A stretch of DNA of 64,000 nt, taken from NCBI RefSeq assembly GCF_010548465.1, contig NZ_JAAGMD010000098.1, positions 1 to 64,000 of the forward strand, read 5' to 3'. The position numbers and the translations under genes are program-made. Positions 47,539 to 55,345 of this stretch are shown here, in pieces. Origin of the DNA: Streptomyces sp. SID14436 (lineage in GTDB: Bacteria; Actinomycetota; Actinomycetes; Streptomycetales; Streptomycetaceae). Numbering within the stretch: the stretch's first letter is position 1; each line of letters opens with the position of its first letter. The notes under the pieces are model-generated. The model was not told where the DNA came from. It was given only the letters and a program-made list of their open reading frames with translations, and ran no database searches.

Positions 47539-48039
47539 CGCAGCGGCGCGTGCATGCCCCGGACCCACACGCTCCGTGCCGGTGTCGATGAGGATCTGTT
47601 CCGCCGACGTCTGACTGCCGGCGCGCACGGCCGCGGCCATGGCCGCGCGGGCCGCGTCGGCCGCGGTGTGCGGCGGAACCACCAGCAGCGAAAAGAGATC
47701 ATTGCTGCCCCGGGTGATGAGAACGGTGTCGTCTCCGACCGGGAAGGAGTCGATGCGGACGACACGACCGTCGATCGTCAGCCGCGTCGGCAGCTCGTCC
47801 CAGGCGTCGGTGTCCAGACCGACACGTGTGATCGGCCCGAGGTACTCGGACAGCGCGGAGACGAGGCCGGGCAGTTCACCGGCGATGTCGCGGGAGCGGG
47901 GCCACCACGCCCCGTCGAGCGCACCCTTCCGGTCATGCGTCGTCTCAAGCCGCACCACCGCGGTTCCAGGTCGCGAAACCGCCTGATGCACAGCGTCGGG
48001 CAGGAGCCTGCTCACCCGCGGGGGGTCGGGGTCGGACAT
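47506..48039 (-). CDS. DUF5994-like protein (copy 4)
   Basis: 177 residues from an ATG at 48039. A GTG at 48090 behind GAGGAG is possible but would place WWP 60 residues in, whereas 43 from 48039 is closer to the ~35 of the other copies. Core AVVRLETTHDRKGALDGAWW, SRDIAGELPGLVSALSEYLG, ITRVGLDTDAWDELP and LFSLLVVPPHTAADAARAAM, plus a C-terminal extension. It is the most diverged copy and lacks the GRWD motif. A reduced promoter-like sequence (CGAGGAGTACC) lies at 48091-48102. Confidence 0.78.
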   Translation of the reverse strand: MSDPDPPRVSRLLPDAVHQAVSRPGTAVVRLETTHDRKGALDGAWWPRSRDIAGELPGLVSALSEYLGPITRVGLDTDAWDELPTRLTIDGRVVRIDSFPVGDDTVLITRGSNDLFSLLVVPPHTAADAARAAMAAAVRAGSQTSAEQILIDTGTERVGPGHARAAALRHGRHEPGC

Positions 48040-48281
48040 CGCACTCGCCTGCCTACCGGGGACGGCAAACCGAAAGTCTCCTGGTTTCACGGTACTCCTC
48101 GGCCGACGACGGCCGGGATTCCACGATCACCGGGCTACTCACCGTCATCGCCGCACGCGATGAAGAACAAGGTCGAGGTGTGCTTCCCTCGACCTGCGCT
48201 TCTGGGCGGCACCAAGGCCCGTCACCCCGACGTACTCGCCGCCAACGCAAGGAACGCGCCAGCGCCCGCGGTGTCGGTCTG

Positions 48282-49658
48282 TCAGCAGCCGCCGGAGGCG
48301 GCCGGTGCGCCGATGCCGATCTGCAGCGTGGCAGGGGCCGCGCAGCAACCTCCGCCTTCGCCGCTCCGCGCGGCGTCGGGCTCGTCGAACAGACCCGCGC
48401 CGCCACACACACCGGTCTCCGGCAGGGTCAGCTCGACGCGTTCGGCCGCCTCGTGGTCACCGGCGAGTGCGGCCGTGATGGAGCGGACCTGCTCGTAGCC
48501 GGTCATGGCGAGGAAGGTGGGGGCGCGGCCGTAGGACTTCATGCCGGCCAGGTAGACGCCCTGCTCCGGGTGGGACAGCTCCTTCACGCCGTGCGGGTAG
48601 ACCGTGCCGCAGGAGTGGACGTTCGGGTCGATCAGCGGAGCCAGCGCGGTCGGGGCCTGGAGGCGTTCGTCGAGGCCGAGGCGGAGCTCGGAGAGGAAGC
48701 TGAGGTCGGGGCGGAAGCCGGTCAGGACGACGACCTCGTCGACCGCGTCCAGGCGGCGGCCGTCCTCGGCGACCAGGACCAGCCGGTCGCCGTCACGCTC
48801 GACCGCTTCCGTACGGAACCCGGTGACGGCGCTCGCGTGCCCCTGCTCCACCGCCGCCTTGGCACGCAGGCCGAGGGCGCCGCGGGCCGGGAGCTGGTCG
48901 GCCTCGCCGCCACCGTACGTGGCGTCGCCGATGCTGCGGCGCAGGATCCAGACCGCGTGCGTGTCCGCCTCTTCCCCGGCCAGGTCGGCGAGCAGGGCGA
49001 GAGCGGTGAACGCGGAGGCGCCGGAACCGACGACCGCCGTGCGCTTGCCGACGTAGCGGGCTCGGACAACCGGGTCCTTCAGGTCGGGGACGCGGTAGGT
49101 GATGTGCTCGGCCGTCCTCTTCTCGCCGAGGGCGGGGATTCCGTTCGCACCCATCGGGCTGGGCACGGACCAGGTGCCGGAGGCGTCGATGACCGCGCGA
49201 GCGGTGATCCGCTCCTCGCCGCCGTCCGCCGTCACGATGTGCACGGCGAAGGGCTGCTCCTCACGGCCGGAGTCGACGATCCGGTCCCGGCCGGCGCGGG
49301 CCACGCCGGTGACCGTCACTCCGTAGCGGACCTGGTCGCCGAGGACGTCCGCGAGCGGCTGGAGGTACCGCTCGACCCAGTCGCCGCCGGTCGGGTACGT
49401 CGTCCCGTCGGGGCGGACCCAGCCGGTTGAAGCGAGCAGCTTCTCGGCGGCCGGGTCGGTGACCTCGGCCCAGGGCGAGAACAGGCGGACGTGCGCCCAT
49501 TCGCGCACCGCAGTGGCAGCGGACTGGCCGGCCTCCAGCACCAGGGGCTCCGCGCCGCGCTCGACGAGGTGTGCGGCTGCGGCCAGGCCGACGGGGCCGG
49601 CGCCGATGACCACAACGGGCTGCTGGTGGTCGGTGGTGGACACGCTGGTGTTGGACAC
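48282..49658 (-). CDS. FAD/NAD(P) flavoprotein with Cys-rich C terminus, ars-linked
   Basis: 458 residues from a GTG at 49658 with AAGGGAG upstream. The first FAD Rossmann motif is VVVIGAGPVGLAAAAHLVER, the second nucleotide motif is RTAVVGSGASAFTALALLAD, and a flavoprotein monooxygenase ATG-type element is VVVLTGFRPDLSF. The C-terminal ~45 residues carry five cysteines (GVCGGAG, GGGCC, SGGC), an arrangement suited to binding arsenite or another thiophilic metal. It is divergent from an ArsO-like gene across an operator region with ArsR-type repeats. It is likely an arsenic-inducible oxidoreductase; the substrate is unknown. Confidence 0.85.
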   Translation of the reverse strand: MSNTSVSTTDHQQPVVVIGAGPVGLAAAAHLVERGAEPLVLEAGQSAATAVREWAHVRLFSPWAEVTDPAAEKLLASTGWVRPDGTTYPTGGDWVERYLQPLADVLGDQVRYGVTVTGVARAGRDRIVDSGREEQPFAVHIVTADGGEERITARAVIDASGTWSVPSPMGANGIPALGEKRTAEHITYRVPDLKDPVVRARYVGKRTAVVGSGASAFTALALLADLAGEEADTHAVWILRRSIGDATYGGGEADQLPARGALGLRAKAAVEQGHASAVTGFRTEAVERDGDRLVLVAEDGRRLDAVDEVVVLTGFRPDLSFLSELRLGLDERLQAPTALAPLIDPNVHSCGTVYPHGVKELSHPEQGVYLAGMKSYGRAPTFLAMTGYEQVRSITAALAGDHEAAERVELTLPETGVCGGAGLFDEPDAARSGEGGGCCAAPATLQIGIGAPAASGGC

Positions 49659-49787
49659 GGCGACGACACTCCCTTTTGCTTCGACATCTGTCGATCCCTT
49701 GCGAGACCAGGATGGCACCTGCTTCGATGAGCGTCAACATAGACACTTATCGAAGCCGTAGTACTTGAGCGATCCGAGGGAGCGGGC
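49659..49787. promoter_or_regulatory. Divergent ArsR-type operator region
   Basis: Between the two flavoprotein genes are TCGACA-N2-TGTCGA (49681-49694) and the arms GCTTCGAT ... ATCGAAGC (49721-49756). The latter surround GTCAACATAGAC, a 12-base core found again in the operator over the arsR start at 50910. Both divergent genes are probably controlled by that ArsR. Confidence 0.65.
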
Positions 49788-50870
49788 ATGGAACACGTCG
49801 ACGTGGCGGTCATCGGTGGTGGCCAGTCCGGACTGGCCACCGCACACGCCCTGCGCAAGCAGGGTCTGGCACCGGTGATCCTGGAAGCGTCCGGGCAGCC
49901 GGCGGGGTCATGGCCCCGCTACTACGACAGCCTCACCCTCTTCTCCCCCGCGGCCCGCAGCTCCCTTCCGGGCCTGCCGTTCGGCGGCGATCCGGACCGC
50001 TACCCGCACCGGGACGAGGTCGTCTCCTACCTGCTGCGTTACGCCGAGCGCCTGGACGCCGACGTCCGCACCGGTATGCGTGTGCAGGAGGTGCGTATGA
50101 GCGACGAAGCCTTCGTCCTCACCCTGGAAACCGGAGAACGCATGACGGCCCGGGGCATCGTGGCGGCCTCTGGAACCTTCGGCCGGCCTCACCGGCCCGC
50201 CCTCCCAGGGTTGGACGACTTCACGGGCACCGTGCTGCACGCGGCCGAGTACCGGGGGCCGGAACCACTCGCCGGGCTGGGGGGCTCCCCGGCCGGAGGC
50301 TGGGGGAGGGTCGTGGTCGTCGGGGCCGGCAACTCGGCGGTGCAGATCGCCGCCGAGCTGGCCACACATACCCGGGTGACGCTCGCGGCGCGGCATCCGG
50401 TGCGGTTCGCCCGGCAGCGCCCGCTGGGCCGGGACCTGCACTGGTGGCTACAGCGGACAGGGCTCGACACCCTGCCGGTGGGCAGGTTCCTGCGCACGCC
50501 GCCGACACAGTTGGTGATCGACGACGGCCGCTACCGCGCCGCGGTTGCAGCCGGCGCCCCGGACTTGCGCCCGGTGTTCAGCGCGATCGACGGCACGAAG
50601 GCGACATGGACCGACGGCGCCACCGAGGAGATCGACACGATCGTCCTGGCCACCGGGTACCGACCCGACCTCGGCTATCTGCGCCCGCTCGGCGCCCTCG
50701 ACTGCGACGGCCACCCGCGCCACCGGGAGGGCCTGTCGACCACCCATCCCGGACTGGCGTACGTCGGCCTGGAATGGCAGCGCAGCCTCTCCTCGAACTC
50801 CCTGCGCGGGGTCGGCAGGGACGCCGCCCTCGTCGTACGGCGCCTTGTCGCCCATCTCGACGCCCGCTGA
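49788..50870 (+). CDS. ArsO-like flavin monooxygenase family protein
   Basis: 360 residues. FAD motif VAVIGGGQSGLATAHALRKQ at the start, NAD(P)H motif RVVVVGAGNSAVQIAAELAT in the middle, and TIVLATGYRPDLGYL near the end. This is the compact single-component flavoprotein type called ArsO in Streptomyces arsenic clusters. It is followed 39 bp later by arsR. The catalytic role in arsenic metabolism is not established. ATG at 49788 follows a GAGGGAG sequence. Confidence 0.85.
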   Translation: MEHVDVAVIGGGQSGLATAHALRKQGLAPVILEASGQPAGSWPRYYDSLTLFSPAARSSLPGLPFGGDPDRYPHRDEVVSYLLRYAERLDADVRTGMRVQEVRMSDEAFVLTLETGERMTARGIVAASGTFGRPHRPALPGLDDFTGTVLHAAEYRGPEPLAGLGGSPAGGWGRVVVVGAGNSAVQIAAELATHTRVTLAARHPVRFARQRPLGRDLHWWLQRTGLDTLPVGRFLRTPPTQLVIDDGRYRAAVAAGAPDLRPVFSAIDGTKATWTDGATEEIDTIVLATGYRPDLGYLRPLGALDCDGHPRHREGLSTTHPGLAYVGLEWQRSLSSNSLRGVGRDAALVVRRLVAHLDAR

Positions 50871-50885
50871 CTCTGGGCAGCCTAG

Positions 50886-50917
50886 TTCGACATGTGTCAA
50901 CATAGACGTATGTCGAA
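50886..50917. promoter_or_regulatory. ArsR operator overlapping the arsR start codon
   Basis: TTCGACAT-N16-ATGTCGAA, perfect 8-bp arms around the core GTCAACATAGAC. The right arm contains the ATG at 50910. No ribosome site precedes the ATG, so the mRNA may be leaderless and directly blocked by ArsR. Confidence 0.7.
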
Positions 50918-51278
50918 TGTCAAGGCACTGCCGCTGCTGGAACGATCCGAGGCCCCCGTCGCCGCGGTGCCGTGCTGCCCGCCGTTGAGCGAGCGTCCCT
51001 TCACCGCCGAGGAGGCCGAGCGCACCGCCCGTATGTTCAAGGCGCTCGGCGACCCCGTGCGGCTGCGGCTGTTCTCGGCCGTCGCCTCGCACGAGGGCGG
51101 CGAGGCGTGCGTGTGCGACATCTCCGACGTCGGTGTCTCGCAGCCGACCGTCTCCCACCACCTCAAGAAACTCAAGGAGGCCGGCCTGCTCACGTCCGAG
51201 CGGCGCGGCACCTGGGTCTACTACCGGGTCGAGCCGTCGGTACTGGCGGCGATGGGACAACTGCTGGCCGTTCGGTAG
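50910..51278 (+). CDS. arsR: Arsenical-resistance repressor ArsR (As(III)-sensing type)
   Basis: 122 residues from an ATG at 50910 inside its own operator. The winged-helix ArsR fold (FKALGDPVRLRLFSAVASHE, then VGVSQPTVSHHLKKLKEAGL) contains the As(III) motif CVC (Cys67 and Cys69 in GEACVCDIS). An N-terminal VPCCPP pair could add ligands, as in actinobacterial ArsR. It should release DNA when arsenite binds. It lies after the ArsO-like gene and is convergent with the second flavoprotein gene. Confidence 0.93.
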   Translation: MSNVKALPLLERSEAPVAAVPCCPPLSERPFTAEEAERTARMFKALGDPVRLRLFSAVASHEGGEACVCDISDVGVSQPTVSHHLKKLKEAGLLTSERRGTWVYYRVEPSVLAAMGQLLAVR

Positions 51279-51288
51279 CGCACGCGGA

Positions 51289-52353
51289 TCACCTTGCTCC
51301 TTCGAGAAGCCCGGCGATCTCCCGCGCTGCGTCGCGGGCCGGCCGTCCGACGCCGATGAGCGTGGCGGAGGCGGGGCCCGTCCAGTCTCCGTATCCGAGG
51401 AGGTGCAGCCGGGGGTCCGCCACTGCACGCGTGCCCTGGGTGGGGATGTGGCCACGCGGGCCGCGCGGGCCCAGGGGTGACAGGTGGGAGAGGGCAGGCC
51501 GGAAGCCGGTGCACCAGATCACCACGTCGGCGGGCGCTCGCGTGCCGTCGACCCAGGCGACGCCGTCGCGGTCGAGGCGGGCGAACATGGGTGACGCTTT
51601 GAGCCGCCCGGCGTCCCGGGCCTCGCGCACGGGCGGTACGGCGACGACGTCCCCCAGCGAGGCGACGCCTCCGGTGTCGGTGCGGCCCTCGTCGAGGGCG
51701 CGACGTCGGGCGGTGGCCGCGTCGAACAGGGCGCGGCCGTCGATGTCGTCGGCGAGGTACCGGGGCGGACGCCGGGTCACCCAGGTCAGTTCGGTGTCGT
51801 GGGCGAGGTCGGCGGCGATCTGCGCGCCGGAGTTGCCGCCCCCGACGACGATCACGCGTTGGCCCGCGAAGTCCCGCGGTCCGCGGTAGGAGACGGTGTG
51901 CAGTTGCCTGCCCTGGAAGTCGCCGCGGCCGGGGACGGCGGGGAGGAAGGGACGCCACCAAGTGCCGGTCGCGCTGATCACCGCGCGTGTGTACCACGGG
52001 CCGGAGTCGGTCTCCACTCGCAGCAGCCGGCTGTCGGCGTGCACGCCGATCACCCGGACCGGTCGCTGCACCGGGAGGTCGTATCGCTTCTCGTAGTCGC
52101 TCAGGTAGGCCACCACGTGCCCGGCGTCCGGGTACTCCTGGCCCGGCTGCGGCGGCATGAGGCGACCGGGGAGCGAGGAGAAGGCGGCCGGGGAGAACAG
52201 GTGGAGCGAGTCCCAGGTGTGCTGCCAGGCCCCGCCCGGCGTGGCCTGGGCGTCGAGGACGACGAAGTTGAGGCCCAGGCGGCGCAGGTGGTAGCCGGCG
52301 GCGAGCCCTGCCTGGCCTCCGCCGATCACCACCACGTCGGAGTGCTGTGTCAT
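51289..52353 (-). CDS. Flavin monooxygenase-type protein, ArsO-like (second copy)
   Basis: 354 residues from the ATG at 52353; the frame is open to 52491. FAD motif VVVIGGGQAGLAAGYHLRRL, NAD(P)H motif RVIVVGGGNSGAQIAADLAH, and DVVIWCTGFRPALSHL at the end. It is the closest in type to the ArsO described from Streptomyces. It lies 58 bp downstream of acr3 in the same direction and probably belongs to the arsR2-acr3-arsO operon. Confidence 0.87.
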   Translation of the reverse strand: MTQHSDVVVIGGGQAGLAAGYHLRRLGLNFVVLDAQATPGGAWQHTWDSLHLFSPAAFSSLPGRLMPPQPGQEYPDAGHVVAYLSDYEKRYDLPVQRPVRVIGVHADSRLLRVETDSGPWYTRAVISATGTWWRPFLPAVPGRGDFQGRQLHTVSYRGPRDFAGQRVIVVGGGNSGAQIAADLAHDTELTWVTRRPPRYLADDIDGRALFDAATARRRALDEGRTDTGGVASLGDVVAVPPVREARDAGRLKASPMFARLDRDGVAWVDGTRAPADVVIWCTGFRPALSHLSPLGPRGPRGHIPTQGTRAVADPRLHLLGYGDWTGPASATLIGVGRPARDAAREIAGLLEGAR

Positions 52354-52411
52354 GCCGCCTGCGCCGCCGCGCACGTGGTGGACCGGACGGTGCGGGCCGT
52401 GAGGCAATGCA

Positions 52412-53521
52412 TCAGTAGCCTCTGCCCTCGGTGGTCGGAGCGGACGGGGTGAACTTCTTGCGCCAGGCCAGCGAAACATAGACGAGGCCAATCAGGACGG
52501 GCACCTCGATGAGCGGTCCCACCACGCCGGACAGGGCCTGGCCGGAGGTGACGCCGAAGGTGGCGATGGCGACGGCGATGGCCAGCTCGAAGTTGTTGCC
52601 GGCGGCGGTGAAGGCGAGGGTGGCCGTCCGGTCGTAGGCGAGGCCGATCGCCTTGCCCAGCAGGAAGGTGCCGAAGAACATGACCGCGAAGTACACCAGC
52701 AGCGGCAGCGCGATGCGGACCACGTCCAGCGGCTGCGAGGTGATGGTCCTGCCCTGCAGGGCGAACAGGATGACGATCGTGAACAGCAGGCCGTGGAGCG
52801 CCCACGGACCGATCCTCGGCAGGAAGCGGGACTCGTACTTCTCGCGGCCGAGCCTCTTCTCGCCGATGCGGCGGGTGAGGAAGCCCGCGAGCAGTGGAAC
52901 GCCGAGGAAGATGACGACGTTCAGGGCGATCTTCCACATGGAGATGTCCAGGTGTTCGCCGTCGCCCAGGCCCAGCCGGCCGGGCAGCAGATCGAGGTAG
53001 AACCAGCCCAGCAGGCCGAACGCCAGGACCTGAAAGACCGAGTTCAGCGCGACGAGCACGGCCGCGGCCTCGCGGTCGCCGCAGGCGAGGTCGTTCCAGA
53101 TGATGACCATGGCGATGCAGCGGGCCAGGCCGACGATGATCAGGCCGGTGCGGTACTCGGGCAGGTCCGGCAGGAAGATCCAGGCGAGCGCGAACATCAC
53201 CGCCGGGCCGACGATCCAGTTGATCACCAACGACGAGGCCATGAGCCTGCGATCGCCGGTGACGGCGTCGAGCCTGTCGTAGCGGACCTTGGCCAGGACC
53301 GGATACATCATGATCAGCAGGCCGATGGCGATCGGCAGGGAGATGCCGCCGATCTCGACCTTGGCGAGGGCGTCGTTCAGGCCCGGGATGGCTCGGCCCA
53401 GGCCGAGGCCGACGGCCATGGCGATGAGGATCCAGACGGCGAGGAAGCGGTCGAGCGTCGACAGCTTCGCGACGACGGAGGGCTCCTCGGCGGTCGTCGC
53501 GGGGGCTTCGGTGCGGGTCAC
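52412..53521 (-). CDS. acr3: Arsenite efflux pump Acr3
   Basis: 369 residues from a GTG at 53521 in a GTGA overlap with the arsR stop. About ten membrane helices are visible. The conserved Cys lies in TM4 (GLARCIAMVIIWNDLACGD), and NNFELAIAVAIATFGVTSG is the characteristic segment of TM9. Acr3 pumps As(III) out using the proton gradient. With ArsC encoded divergently it gives arsenate resistance. Confidence 0.95.
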   Translation of the reverse strand: MTRTEAPATTAEEPSVVAKLSTLDRFLAVWILIAMAVGLGLGRAIPGLNDALAKVEIGGISLPIAIGLLIMMYPVLAKVRYDRLDAVTGDRRLMASSLVINWIVGPAVMFALAWIFLPDLPEYRTGLIIVGLARCIAMVIIWNDLACGDREAAAVLVALNSVFQVLAFGLLGWFYLDLLPGRLGLGDGEHLDISMWKIALNVVIFLGVPLLAGFLTRRIGEKRLGREKYESRFLPRIGPWALHGLLFTIVILFALQGRTITSQPLDVVRIALPLLVYFAVMFFGTFLLGKAIGLAYDRTATLAFTAAGNNFELAIAVAIATFGVTSGQALSGVVGPLIEVPVLIGLVYVSLAWRKKFTPSAPTTEGRGY

Positions 53522-53826
53522 GGACAGGCCCTCTTGTTGTCGACGGCGTTGCGTGCGGAGTCGGCCAGGTCGGCGAACTGACCGGCGAGCGAGGCGATGA
53601 CGTCCGGGCGGAGCCTGTAGTACGTGTAGCGGCCGCACGGCTCGGTTTCGACGACGCCGGCCTCGCGCAGCACTCTCAGGTGGTTGGAGAGGTTGGTCTG
53701 CCGGGCACCGGTCTCCTCCACGAGGTGGGTGGTGCACAGCGTCTCTTTGGCGAGCAGGGTCACGATCCGCAGCCTGAGCGGGTCCGCCAGGACCCGGATC
53801 AGGTCAGTGTCGACTGACGTCATCAT
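53518..53826 (-). CDS. arsR: ArsR/SmtB-family repressor (second copy)
   Basis: 102 residues. HTH fold VLADPLRLRIVTLLAKETLC followed by GARQTNLSNHLRVLREAGVV. The metal motif is not CVC: it has a lone Cys in KETLCTTHLV, plus Cys in VETEPCGRY and a C-terminal RACP. The metal site therefore differs from the first ArsR and is more like the CmtR/KmtR or C-terminal-site types. First gene of the operon with acr3; divergent from arsC across the operator at 53828-53849. Two possible ATG starts lie at 53826 and 53823. Confidence 0.9.
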   Translation of the reverse strand: MMTSVDTDLIRVLADPLRLRIVTLLAKETLCTTHLVEETGARQTNLSNHLRVLREAGVVETEPCGRYTYYRLRPDVIASLAGQFADLADSARNAVDNKRACP

Positions 53827-53827
53827 G

Positions 53828-53849
53828 CACTGATACTCTCACATCAGTG
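53828..53849. promoter_or_regulatory. Operator between arsR2 and arsC
   Basis: CACTGAT-N8-ATCAGTG, a perfect 7-bp inverted repeat within 2 bp of the arsR2 start. It differs from the operator of the first ArsR, which implies separate regulons. Confidence 0.65.
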
Positions 53850-53918
53850 GTGACTGACACCATCGGGCGCTGATGCCATGCGCGCCTGATGCCGTCTCAA
53901 GACAAGAGAGACCTCCTG

Positions 53919-54332
53919 ATGCCCGACAAGCCTTCCGTGCTGTTCGTCTGCGTCCACAACGCCGGCCGCTCGCAGATGGCAGCCGCGTGGCTGACCCACC
54001 TGGCCGGGGATCGCGTCGAGGTCCGTTCCGCCGGATCCAACCCGGGCGAGAACGTCAACCCGGCCGCCGTCGAGGCGATGCGCGAGGTCGGTGTCGACAT
54101 CTCCGCCGAGGTGCCAAAGATGCTGACCGTGGACGCGGTCAAGGAGTCCGACGTCTGCATCACCATGGGCTGTGGCGACACATGCCCGTTCTTCCCGGGC
54201 AAGCGCTACTTGGACTGGCAGTTGGAGGACCCGGCCGGCCAGGGCGTCGAGGCCGTCCGCCCGATCCGCGACGAGATCAAGGTGCTGGTCGAGGGCCTGA
54301 TCAAGGAGATCGCGCCAGAGCCGCAGTCATGA
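53919..54332 (+). CDS. arsC: Arsenate reductase ArsC (low-molecular-weight phosphatase type)
   Basis: 137 residues from an ATG at 53919; a further in-frame ATG at 53889 adds ten residues. The P-loop is CVHNAGRS (Cys11, C-x5-R), and GCGDTC (Cys85 and Cys89) supplies the redox cascade, followed by the conserved PFFPGKRYLDW. This fits the thioredoxin- or mycothiol-coupled class. It reduces As(V) to As(III) for export by Acr3. Confidence 0.95.
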   Translation: MPDKPSVLFVCVHNAGRSQMAAAWLTHLAGDRVEVRSAGSNPGENVNPAAVEAMREVGVDISAEVPKMLTVDAVKESDVCITMGCGDTCPFFPGKRYLDWQLEDPAGQGVEAVRPIRDEIKVLVEGLIKEIAPEPQS

Positions 54333-54939
54333 GCAACGCCCGCAGCCCGCACTCGGATCGACCATGGCCTCACGACAGATCGCCTACTTGAGCCGGCGTA
54401 CACACCTCGGAGCATCCACGGCCCCGGGGCACCGATAGCGCGCAGCGCAGCAACCAACCCGTCGGCCTTCCCCACCACCGATACTCGACAAAACCTCGGT
54501 CCAGGCTCGCGTCACGTCGCCGAAGTCCAGCAACAGCCCCCGGACCTGCCGGAGCAGAACGCGCAGGACCACAACACCCGCGACGCCTCCGAGCCCCATC
54601 CCGATCCACCACATCGGCCGCCTCCTCGCCCAGAACCCCAGGCTGCCTGCGGCGAAGATCGAAGTCTGTACCCAAAGAGACGCTTTTTGTGATCTTGGCA
54701 TCCTCGGTTAGGAGTGTGCACACGCAAGTCACCGTGGCAGCGGTGCTCCCCCGCCAGGCATTCCTCATCGCCAAGTGCCCAGCGGCCCTCCGCGAAGCAG
54801 CGCCGACCAGCCTCGTGCCCACAGCGTGCCCATACGACCGGACAACAACGGTAAACAGCGGCGCGGAACAGGTAGCCGAAAGCGCGCTCCAGAATACGTA
54901 GCCGCAGGTGAGAGGTGGTCTCACCCGTGAAGCGCCCTC
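54333..54939. other. About 600 bp before attR with at most one weak ORF
   Basis: No recognised gene. The only candidate is the minus-strand frame 54384-54701, listed separately. GC content drops in places, which is typical of island ends. Confidence 0.5.
54384..54701 (-). CDS. Possible small membrane protein, low confidence
   Basis: 105 residues from an ATG at 54701. Two hydrophobic stretches (SIFAAGSLGFWARRRPMWW and IGMGLGGVAGVVVLRVLLRQ) precede a short soluble part. The ribosome site is poorly placed (GAGG directly against the ATG). The last 25 residues look random. It could be an island-edge remnant. Confidence 0.25.
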   Translation of the reverse strand: MPRSQKASLWVQTSIFAAGSLGFWARRRPMWWIGMGLGGVAGVVVLRVLLRQVRGLLLDFGDVTRAWTEVLSSIGGGEGRRVGCCAARYRCPGAVDAPRCVRRLK

Positions 54940-54985
54940 GCTTCCCAAGCTGAGAGCGCGAGTTCGATTCTCGTCACCCGCTCCA
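54940..54985 (+). repeat. attR: second copy of the tRNA-Gly 3' end
   Basis: 46 bases identical to 40544-40589. It lacks the 5' half of the tRNA, so it is not a functional gene. It ends in CCA followed by a terminator hairpin. Confidence 0.93.
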
Positions 54986-54989
54986 TGCG

Positions 54990-55016
54990 AACCCCCAGGT
55001 CAGTGACCCGGGGGTT
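54990..55016 (+). terminator. Terminator beyond attR
   Basis: AACCCCC...GGTC-AGT-GACC...GGGGGTT with one A.C mismatch, then a T-rich run. It is probably the original terminator of tRNA-Gly before the island inserted. Confidence 0.75.
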
Positions 55017-55345
55017 CTTTGTTGTCCAGACCGGTGAGCGGGTGCCGCATCACAACCGCACCACCAGCCCGCCGGTGGCTCCTCCCTGTGGTGCGCGCGG
55101 TCGTCGATGTGGTGCTTCGCACGCTCGGCCGTGGCGAGTCAGAGCGCCGATCACCGGAGTCAGCGGCCGGCGCACCACCGCCGGCGGATCCTCCGCGTGG
55201 CCCGGCAATGGCCTCTCACCAGCCGCTCCACCGCCGCCCTCGCCACGGCTCGCACTCCTGCCGAAGCGGCTGCCCGGCGGATTCACCCGTCCTACGTCAG
55301 CCCCTCACCCCTCGGCACGCACCACCCACCACGCGGCATGGCACG
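55017..55345. other. 330 bp without a convincing gene
   Basis: Open frames exist on both strands, but their products are Arg/Pro/Ser-rich and match nothing. It lies between the attR terminator and the end of vapC. Confidence 0.5.

Larger units (their letters stand above)
40544..54985. mobile_element. tRNA-Gly genomic island (about 14.4 kb), integrase not found
   Basis: Bounded by 46-bp direct repeats of the tRNA-Gly(CCC) 3' end. The left copy completes the working tRNA; the right copy retains what looks like the original downstream terminator. Cargo: truncated TPR regulator, repeat protein, PP2C phosphatase, four DUF5994-like genes, desaturase, and an arsenic locus. No integrase, excisionase, replication or transfer gene could be identified, so it looks like a decayed integrative element or one mobilised in trans. 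Confidence 0.82.
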
